Origin: an uncultured Bacteroidales bacterium
GTDB taxonomy: Bacteria; Bacteroidota; Bacteroidia; Bacteroidales; CHK158-818
Assembly: GCA_949300615.1 (NCBI GenBank)
Contig: CASGEW010000013.1
Location: 1-45,456, forward strand
Length of the DNA: 45,456 bases
Reading direction: 5' to 3'
The position numbers and the translations under genes were made by a program. Below the pieces are notes generated by a model. That model saw nothing but the letters and a program-made list of their open reading frames with translations, made no database searches and was not told the origin of the DNA. Shown here piece after piece: positions 36,957 through 43,508 of the stretch. Every line of letters starts with the position of its first letter. Position 1 is the first letter of the stretch.

Positions 36957-37925
36957 TTAAAATCCTACGGGTTTCAGGTGCAATCCGACCTTTTCTTCCA
37001 ACCCGAACAACAGGTTCATGTTGTGGACGGCCTGTCCCGAGGCGCCTTTCAACAGATTGTCGATAACGGAGGTAATCAACAGCTTATCCCCATGTTTTTC
37101 CAAATGCAACAGGCATTTATTGGTGCCGACAACCTGTTTGAGGTCTAAGTTTTTATCTACGATATGGGTAAACGAATGGTCATCGTAATACGCCTCGTAC
37201 AATTTGATAATCTCTGGTAATTCCACCGGGCAATCCAAATAGGCCGTAACAAATATTCCTCTGGCAAAATCGCCTCTCACCGGGATAAAATTGATTTTCG
37301 ACGAGAAACTGTTTTGCAACTGTTTCAAACTTTGTCCGATCTCTGCCAGATGTTGGTGTGTAAACGGTTTGTAAATGGAGATATTGTCGTTGCGCCAACT
37401 GAAATGAGATGTGGCAGAAGGCTTCTGCCCTGCCCCCGTAGATCCGGTAATGGCATGTACATGGACATCGCTGTTCAGCAACAGGTTCTTGGCTAACGGC
37501 AACAGGGCCAGCTGTATGGCTGTGGCGAAACAACCCGGGTTGGCTATATGTTTCGCCCGCACAATTCGTCGTCGGTTCAGCTCGGGCAAGCCATATACGA
37601 AGTCGTGTTCGGGCGACTCCATACGGTAGTCCATCGAAAGGTCTATCAACCGAAGCTCTTCGGGCAACGTATGGCTCTCCATGAACTTACGCGTATCGCC
37701 GTGTGCCGTACAGAAAAACAAGACATCAATCTGATCGAAGGGGGTCTGTTCGGTAAATGTGAGATCCGTTTCGCCGTACAGTCCAGAGTGTACATCGCAA
37801 ATCTTGTTGCCCGCATTGCTGGAACTGTTTACAAACACAATCTCTACATCGGGGTGATTGATCAATAACCTGATTAACTCTCCGGCAGTATAACCTGCTC
37901 CGCCTATTATGCCTACTCGTATCAT
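36957..37925 (-). CDS. argC: N-acetyl-gamma-glutamyl-phosphate reductase
   Basis: ArgC reduces the N-acylglutamyl phosphate to the semialdehyde with NADPH. The 322 residues are of usual length. Motifs: RVGIIGGAGYTAGELIRLL at the N terminus, the catalytic ANPGCFATAIQLALLPL with Cys132, ITGSTGAGQKPS and FIPVRGDFARGIFVTAY. It lies 59 bases after argG with a small hairpin between, and 13 bases before argD. Confidence 0.96.
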   Translation of the reverse strand: MIRVGIIGGAGYTAGELIRLLINHPDVEIVFVNSSSNAGNKICDVHSGLYGETDLTFTEQTPFDQIDVLFFCTAHGDTRKFMESHTLPEELRLIDLSMDYRMESPEHDFVYGLPELNRRRIVRAKHIANPGCFATAIQLALLPLAKNLLLNSDVHVHAITGSTGAGQKPSATSHFSWRNDNISIYKPFTHQHLAEIGQSLKQLQNSFSSKINFIPVRGDFARGIFVTAYLDCPVELPEIIKLYEAYYDDHSFTHIVDKNLDLKQVVGTNKCLLHLEKHGDKLLITSVIDNLLKGASGQAVHNMNLLFGLEEKVGLHLKPVGF

Positions 37926-37944
37926 TGTCTGTTTTTTATTTTAG

Positions 37945-37969
37945 GGGACGGCTCTTGACCAACCGTCCC
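37945..37969. repeat. Hairpin in the argG-argC gap
   Basis: GGGACGG (37945-37951) and CCGTCCC (37963-37969) form a 7-base GC-rich stem with an 11-base loop. On the transcribed strand it is followed by CTAAAATAAAAAAC, so it is more likely an RNA-stability or processing hairpin than a terminator. Confidence 0.45.
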
Positions 37970-37984
37970 GCTCTCTAAGCTGAT

Positions 37985-39184
37985 TTATTTTTTGTTTTTA
38001 TTTTGTACGGAATAATATATCTTCATCTGGTTGCCGAGTATCTTGGTAAATCCTTTTACGTCATCGGCCGTCCAGGCTTTGTTTACTTCGCCGTATTCGC
38101 CGAAATCGGATTTCATCAAGTCGTAATCGCTCTGAACGCCTACCAGCACATAGTGATACGGTTTGAGCTGAACGATAACCCGACCGGTTACATTGCGTTG
38201 CGAACTTTCCAGGAAGGCTTCGATGTCGCGCATCACCGGTTCAAGATATTGTGCTTCGTGCAGGAACATTCCATACCACGTTCCCACCTGATCTTTCCAA
38301 TATTGTTGCCATTTGGTCAATGTATGTTTTTCGAGCATCTTGTGGGCGTTGATAATCACCATAGGGGCGGCAGCTTCAAATCCTACCCGACCCTTGATAC
38401 CGATGATGGTATCGCCGATGTGCATATCGCGACCGATGGCATATTGGGAGGCGATGGCCTCTACGGCACGGATGGCATCGACTTTGTTGTCGTATGTTTT
38501 TCCGTTTACGGCAGCGATTTCGCCTTTTTCAAAATCGATGGTCAGCGTCTCTTCGCCGGTAGCCGTCATCTGAGAAGGATAGGCCTCTTCGGGCAACGTC
38601 TGGTCTGAATGGAGCGTCTCTTTCCCGCCGATACTGGTACCCCACAACCCTTTGTTGATGGAGTATTCCATCTTCGTAAAGTCTGCTACGAAACCGTGTT
38701 TTTTCAGGTAGTCGATCTCGTATTCGCGCGTCAGGGTCATGTCGCGTGTGGGGGTCAACACTTTGATATTTTGAGCCAGCACATTGAATGTCAAGTCGAA
38801 ACGAACCTGGTCGTTACCGGCACCGGTACTGCCGTGTGCTACATAGTCGGCACCGATCTCCTTGGCGTAATTGATGGTAGCAATGGCTTGGAATATACGT
38901 TCGGAGCTGACCGAGATGGGATAGGTCCCATTACGCAAAATATTGCCAAATACCATGTATTTGATGCTCTTGTTGTAATATTCCTGAGTAATGTCGAGCG
39001 TTACGTGTTTGGTGGCGCCCAACTTGTAGGCACGTTCTTCTATCGCCTTTAATTCTTCCTGGCTGAACCCGCCCGTATTGGCTATGGCTGTATATAACTC
39101 GTATCCTTTTTCTTCTGTCAAATACTTGGCGCAAAAGGATGTATCCAATCCTCCGCTAAATGCCAAAACTACTTTTTCTTTCAT
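37985..39184 (-). CDS. argG: Argininosuccinate synthase
   Basis: ArgG joins citrulline and aspartate using ATP. The 399-residue enzyme begins KEKVVLAFSGGLDTSFCAKYL with the PP-loop (residues 8-16), and has ANTGGFSQEELKAIEERA, DYVAHGSTGAGNDQVRFD and NKGLWGTSIGGKETLH. It lies 8 bases after the GNAT gene and is the largest gene of the argR operon. Confidence 0.97.
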   Translation of the reverse strand: MKEKVVLAFSGGLDTSFCAKYLTEEKGYELYTAIANTGGFSQEELKAIEERAYKLGATKHVTLDITQEYYNKSIKYMVFGNILRNGTYPISVSSERIFQAIATINYAKEIGADYVAHGSTGAGNDQVRFDLTFNVLAQNIKVLTPTRDMTLTREYEIDYLKKHGFVADFTKMEYSINKGLWGTSIGGKETLHSDQTLPEEAYPSQMTATGEETLTIDFEKGEIAAVNGKTYDNKVDAIRAVEAIASQYAIGRDMHIGDTIIGIKGRVGFEAAAPMVIINAHKMLEKHTLTKWQQYWKDQVGTWYGMFLHEAQYLEPVMRDIEAFLESSQRNVTGRVIVQLKPYHYVLVGVQSDYDLMKSDFGEYGEVNKAWTADDVKGFTKILGNQMKIYYSVQNKNKK

Positions 39185-39192
39185 TTTGTTGT

Positions 39193-39786
39193 CTATTTTG
39201 TAGGTTCATTATTTTTTTCTTCGGTTTTCTCTTCCTGATGTTCGTTGTGTGGGTCATGCGGATCGTAAAGCATCCCCGTACACAAGCACATACGCCGGTT
39301 GGTACGTTGCAGGATATCGTAATTGACACAGCTTTGACAGCCTCTCCAAAATGCGTCATCATCGGTCAGTTCCGAAAAAGTTACGGGACGGTATCCCATT
39401 TCGGAATTGATTTTCATCACAGCCAGCCCGGTTGTCAATCCGAATATCTTGGCATCGGGGAATTTTTCGCGGGAGAGTTCAAAGGCTTTCCGTTTGATCC
39501 GTTTGGCCAATCCGTGGCCACGGTACGACTCTACCACGATCAATCCGGAATTGGCCACATATTTCTTATTGCTCCAACTTTCTATATAACAGAAACCGGC
39601 AAACTTGTCGCCGTCGAGTGCAATAATAGCCTTCCCTTCCAGCATCTTTTGTTTTACATATTCGGGTGAACGTTTGGCTATACCCGTTCCCCTTACCTTG
39701 GCGGCTTTCTCGATCGTATCGAGAATCGTTTCTACATATGCCAAATGTTTTTCGTTGGCTACAATTACTTTAATTGTATCTTCCAT
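39193..39786 (-). CDS. GNAT acetyltransferase of the arginine operon (candidate acylglutamate synthase)
   Basis: The 197-residue protein has a GNAT domain (about 1-145): AGFCYIESWSNKKYVANSGL as the core sheet, VVESYRGHGLAKRIKRKAFE as the acyl-CoA pyrophosphate loop, and IFGLTTGLAVMKINSEMGYRPV. A Cys-rich segment follows, FWRGCQSCVNYD and RRMCLCTGMLYD, then a charged His/Glu tail. The four Cys residues might bind metal. It lies between argR and argG. As no classical argA or argJ is visible here, the obvious hypothesis is that it acylates glutamate at the first step, with acetyl- or succinyl-CoA. That is inference from position. Confidence 0.85.
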   Translation of the reverse strand: MEDTIKVIVANEKHLAYVETILDTIEKAAKVRGTGIAKRSPEYVKQKMLEGKAIIALDGDKFAGFCYIESWSNKKYVANSGLIVVESYRGHGLAKRIKRKAFELSREKFPDAKIFGLTTGLAVMKINSEMGYRPVTFSELTDDDAFWRGCQSCVNYDILQRTNRRMCLCTGMLYDPHDPHNEHQEEKTEEKNNEPTK

Positions 39787-39843
39787 CTCTGTATTGAATA
39801 ATTCGTTGCTCTCTGCCTAAGACTGAGCTTGGGCGGATGTTTT

Positions 39844-40320
39844 TTATTTTATATTCGGAATAAATGTTTTTAATGCTTCTGTAATCTCTTCGCGGCTGAC
39901 CCCTTCGCGCAATACCAACAAAATAGTATCGTCCCCGGCAATGGTTCCCAACGTCTCCTTGTGGAGGTGGTTGTCGATGTCATAGGCTAACCCACCCGCA
40001 TAACCGGGACGTGTCTTGATAACGGCCAACTGTCCGGAAAACTCGATCGAAATAAATCCAGTGGACATGCCGCCAAAAGCTCCGTGATGTTTCCGCTGTA
40101 TCGTTTGTACTCCGGCTCTTTCGGGCAACACATAGGTATATCCTCCCTCTGCGGTGGCGATCTTTACGATCTGCAACTGTTTCAAATCGCGCGAAAGCGT
40201 GGCCTGGGTCAATTCAAAACCTCTGTCTTGCAAAATTTTCAGCAACTCCTCCTGTCCGCCCACGCGTACCGTGGATATCACCTCTTTAATTGTTTGTAAT
40301 CTATTGCCTTTATTTTTCAT
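39844..40320 (-). CDS. argR: Arginine repressor
   Basis: ArgR senses arginine and represses arginine-synthesis genes as a hexamer. The 158-residue protein has the winged-helix N-terminal domain with ELTQATLSRDLKQLQIVKI (helix 3 contains the conserved SRD), and a C-terminal domain with GTIAGDDTILLVLREG, the trimerisation and arginine-binding GDDT motif. It is the first gene of the operon, 57 bases before the GNAT gene. An ARG-box-like operator overlaps its start site, so it should repress itself and the downstream genes. Confidence 0.96.
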   Translation of the reverse strand: MKNKGNRLQTIKEVISTVRVGGQEELLKILQDRGFELTQATLSRDLKQLQIVKIATAEGGYTYVLPERAGVQTIQRKHHGAFGGMSTGFISIEFSGQLAVIKTRPGYAGGLAYDIDNHLHKETLGTIAGDDTILLVLREGVSREEITEALKTFIPNIK

Positions 40321-40369
40321 TGCGATAGCTGTTTCCGAATCTTAACAACAGAATAACACGGGTTTCGTC

Positions 40370-40383
40370 TGCATAATTATTCT
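40370..40383. promoter_or_regulatory. ARG-box-like operator
   Basis: TGCATAATTATTCT matches the ARG box core TGAATwwwwATTCA at 12 of 14 positions. It lies just downstream of the predicted argR start site (near 40387), where bound ArgR would block transcription of the operon. Confidence 0.6.
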
Positions 40384-40392
40384 TTTGCGCTG

Positions 40393-40400
40393 CAAATATA
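40393..40400 (-). promoter_or_regulatory. -7 box of the argR operon
   Basis: TATATTTG on the minus strand predicts a start near 40387 and a leader of about 67 bases carrying the ARG-box-like site. A clear -33 box is not visible. Confidence 0.65.
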
Positions 40401-40520
40401 TCCATAAATTTGAACATTCTGCATATTTAAAGTATTTTTTTTCTTAAAATCATCTCTATTTGCAATTTTATTCATATAAAAAGAGTACTCTCAGAAAGAT
40501 GAATCATAAAAAATTTTATC

Positions 40521-40528
40521 TATCTTCG
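40521..40528 (+). promoter_or_regulatory. Weak -7 box of the M48 peptidase gene
   Basis: TATCTTCG matches TAnnTTTG with one mismatch on the plus strand. It would start the transcript near 40534, favouring ATG 40541 or 40550 over the longer frame from 40460. Confidence 0.35.
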
Positions 40529-40549
40529 TATGCAAATTATATGCTAACG

Positions 40550-41350
40550 ATGATTCATCTGAGAAATATTTACCTGATGGGCCTTATCGGGCTACTTACC
40601 GCTTGTGGAGTTGTTCCCATTACCGGGCGAAAACAATTGAATCTGGTTTCTGATCAAGAGGTTTTATCTCTGAGTAACCAATCGTTTATGGACTATATGG
40701 CAACGGCACAGGTATCTTCCAATACCAGCAAACGTGAACAGGTAGAACGAGTCGGCGCCCGAATAGCCCAAGCCGTTGAGAGTTATTTGCGCGACAACGG
40801 GATGGAATCGGCCGTCAATCAGATGCAATGGGAGTTTGTTTTGGTAACCGACCCTACCCCCAACGCATTTGCTCTCCCGGGCGGAAAAGTGGTAGTAAAC
40901 GAGGGGATTCTCCCTTATACCCAAACCGACGACGGGTTAGCCGTTGTGATCGGGCACGAAATAGCCCATGCGGTAGCCAAGCACAGCAACGAGCGGCTAA
41001 GCCAGCAGATGTTACTACAATACGGAGGTACGGCCCTCGACCTATTGATGCAAAACAAAACGGAAGCATCCCGGCAATTGGCCGCCAGCGTTTACGGATT
41101 AGGTGCCCAAGTAGGGGTTATGTTACCCTTCTCCCGGCAACAGGAATACGAGGCGGACCGTTTGGGCTTGATCTTTATGGCATTGGCCGGCTACGATGTA
41201 TATGTTGCACCCACGTTCTGGACCAATATGTCGGATCTTACATCCGGCAACGGGGAGACTCCTGAATTTTTGAGTACGCACCCCTCAGATGCCAACCGCA
41301 TAAAACAGATCAACGCAACGATTCCCGAAGCATTGAAATATAAAAAATAA
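40550..41350 (+). CDS. M48-family metallopeptidase lipoprotein (LoiP/YcaL-like)
   Basis: The 266-residue protein has a lipoprotein signal (IYLMGLIGLLTAC, Cys19) followed by GVVPITGRKQLNLVS, a stretch typical of this subgroup. The zinc site is VIGHEIAHAVAKHSNER (His136, Glu137, His140) with the third ligand in QEYEADRLG (Glu201). It ends in FLSTHPSDANRIKQI, also conserved. Such peptidases degrade or process damaged periplasmic and outer-membrane proteins. ATG 40550 gives the best lipoprotein signal; 40541 is possible. It is divergent from argR and ends in a terminator. Confidence 0.92.
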   Translation: MIHLRNIYLMGLIGLLTACGVVPITGRKQLNLVSDQEVLSLSNQSFMDYMATAQVSSNTSKREQVERVGARIAQAVESYLRDNGMESAVNQMQWEFVLVTDPTPNAFALPGGKVVVNEGILPYTQTDDGLAVVIGHEIAHAVAKHSNERLSQQMLLQYGGTALDLLMQNKTEASRQLAASVYGLGAQVGVMLPFSRQQEYEADRLGLIFMALAGYDVYVAPTFWTNMSDLTSGNGETPEFLSTHPSDANRIKQINATIPEALKYKK

Positions 41351-41385
41351 TATCCTTCTCTCTTCGAGGAGACAAGGATATTATT
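41346..41385. terminator. Bidirectional terminator between the M48 and HD genes
   Basis: AATAATATCCTT (41346-41357) and AAGGATATTATT (41374-41385) form a perfect 12-base stem, with CTC and GAG able to extend it into the loop. The left arm overlaps the M48 stop codon. It ends both the plus-strand gene and the converging HD gene. Confidence 0.75.
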
Positions 41386-41409
41386 GACTCGTATGACAAC
41401 GGACATTCG

Positions 41410-43464
41410 TCATACTTTCAATTCAGGATAGCTGATACGGGTATGGTAAATGGTTTTCAGTTTTTCGATAAATACCTGTTTGATCGTCTCTATATCCCGG
41501 AAACTGAGCGGTGTATCTTTCAACAAATTATCCATCATCTGTCCATTAATAATATTTTCCACCAACTGGGAAATGGAGGCTTCGGTATATTCCTTCAAAC
41601 TCCGGGAGGCGGCCTCTACCGAATCGGCCATCATCAAAATGGCGGTCTCTTTGGTTCGGGGATTGGGGCCGGGATATGTAAACAGCTCCTCTTTTATCTC
41701 CTTATCGGGATATTTGTTTTTGAACGAATTATAGAAATATTTCGTCTTGCTCTTTCCGTGGTGCGTAACGATAAAGTCTTTTACACGCGGGGGCAATTGG
41801 ATGCGGTCGGCTATCTTCACTCCGTCTTTTACGTGCGAAATGATGACTTGTGCACTCTGCTCGTAGGTCAATTTGTCGTGCGGATTGATCCCTCCGCTCT
41901 GATTCTCGGTAAAAAACGCCGGATTGGCCAATTTACCTATATCGTGGTACAGAGCCCCGGTGCGCACAAGCTGTGCATTGGCTCCAATCTTGTTAGCAGC
42001 CTCGGCTGCCAGGTTGGATACTTGCAACGAATGTTGGAAAGTTCCGGGACAGTTCTCGGAGAGCTGACGCAGTATCGGGGAATTGATGTCGGAGAGCTCT
42101 ACCAAGGTTACATTGGAAATAAATCCGAACATTTTTTCCAACAGATAGATCAACAGATAGGCAAACAGCAACAATACACTATTGATGGCGAAATAGAGGA
42201 ACATAAGCAAATTGATCTTCGACCAATCGCCCTCGACCACCAAGGTGTAACCGACATAGCAAATACAATAGGTACAGAACACGATGATAGAACAGCGTAC
42301 CAGTTGGGATCGTTTTACCAAATCGCGCAAACTGTATATGGCCGCCATCGCTACCATGACCTGCAAAAAGATGAATTCCAAGGCAAACGGTGCTGCAAAA
42401 GCAGACAACAAAATAGCAATCAATCCTGCATAAAGCGCTACCCGCGAATCGAGAAACGTACAGACAACGATGGGTAGTATGGCAAACGGGACCAGATAGA
42501 TACCCAATACCCGGAAATCAACGGCGACATACGAAACCATCGTTATGCCGACAATCATCAACAGGACAAACAGGACACTATTCAGATGGGTAAACATCCG
42601 CCACCGGAACAGTTTCATAAACAGGTATAAAAATGTAAACAACGCGCAAACGACAATGGTCTGCCCCAATAACGAAAGGCCGAACTTGTCGCGATTGACG
42701 TTTTTCTTCATCGACACGGTCTCGAACGAATGCAGTATTTGATAGGTTTGGGGAGAAACGATCTCGCCACGGTCGATGATTCGTTCGCCCGTCTGGACCA
42801 TCCCGCAAGAGACGGCAATTTTCTGCAACAGCTCTTGTTTTACTTTTTCGGTTACAATACTGTCGTATTGCAAATTCTCTACAATAAAATTGTTTAGGTT
42901 GCAATTCTGCAACAGATGTTTATCTGAATCGTTCCCGGCATTATTCATAATATATTCATACGCCGTTCGCACAGAAAAGAGACTACCCAATGCGGCGGGT
43001 TTAGCTACATCGTTTTCGAGCAACATGATTTCCTCTTTCCCCTCTTTTTTCAATTTGTCGTATTCTGAGACCGAAACGACACCTTTTTGATAGATCGTTT
43101 GCAACGACCGCTCTACCAACTGGAACAATGCCGGTGTAATAATCGTATGCAGATGATCGGCATAGCTGTTCTTCCAGGCCTCTACTTGCAAAATGGACTG
43201 GGTTGTTTCTACCTTGAAATAAGGGGAGAATGTTTGTAGAATACTATCCTGTTCGTGTTTGACTACTTCATCGCTCTTGTATATGGGGAAATCGAACGGG
43301 GCAGTCAACAACCCGTATTTCCACGGTTTACCTTCTTGGAAATGGTATCTGAATTTTTCTTCCCGAGGGAAAAAATAGATTGTTAAAACAACAGCCCCGA
43401 CAAAGAAAAGAAGTTTTATAAAGCCTTTCTTGTTGAATAAAGATTGTCTTTTTTTTGTTTCCAT
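41410..43464 (-). CDS. 7TM-HD membrane phosphohydrolase (PgpH-like)
   Basis: The 684-residue protein has an N-terminal membrane helix (LLFFVGAVVLTIYFF), an extracytoplasmic 7TMR-HDED domain (about 40-265), a bundle of six to seven helices (about 275-450), and a cytoplasmic HD domain. The HD site is visible in TFQHSLQVSNLAAEAA, GALYHDIGKLANPAFF, IISHVKDGVK, IVTHHGKSKTKYFY and ILMMADSVEAASRS. PgpH of Listeria with this layout hydrolyses c-di-AMP, so a c-di-AMP phosphodiesterase role is likely but untested here. It lies 44 bases after the RelA/SpoT gene and is probably co-transcribed, linking two nucleotide second messengers. Confidence 0.9.
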   Translation of the reverse strand: METKKRQSLFNKKGFIKLLFFVGAVVLTIYFFPREEKFRYHFQEGKPWKYGLLTAPFDFPIYKSDEVVKHEQDSILQTFSPYFKVETTQSILQVEAWKNSYADHLHTIITPALFQLVERSLQTIYQKGVVSVSEYDKLKKEGKEEIMLLENDVAKPAALGSLFSVRTAYEYIMNNAGNDSDKHLLQNCNLNNFIVENLQYDSIVTEKVKQELLQKIAVSCGMVQTGERIIDRGEIVSPQTYQILHSFETVSMKKNVNRDKFGLSLLGQTIVVCALFTFLYLFMKLFRWRMFTHLNSVLFVLLMIVGITMVSYVAVDFRVLGIYLVPFAILPIVVCTFLDSRVALYAGLIAILLSAFAAPFALEFIFLQVMVAMAAIYSLRDLVKRSQLVRCSIIVFCTYCICYVGYTLVVEGDWSKINLLMFLYFAINSVLLLFAYLLIYLLEKMFGFISNVTLVELSDINSPILRQLSENCPGTFQHSLQVSNLAAEAANKIGANAQLVRTGALYHDIGKLANPAFFTENQSGGINPHDKLTYEQSAQVIISHVKDGVKIADRIQLPPRVKDFIVTHHGKSKTKYFYNSFKNKYPDKEIKEELFTYPGPNPRTKETAILMMADSVEAASRSLKEYTEASISQLVENIINGQMMDNLLKDTPLSFRDIETIKQVFIEKLKTIYHTRISYPELKV

Positions 43465-43508
43465 AACCTTTGCCTTTTTAGAATCGGTTCGATTGTATAA
43501 ACAACCGG

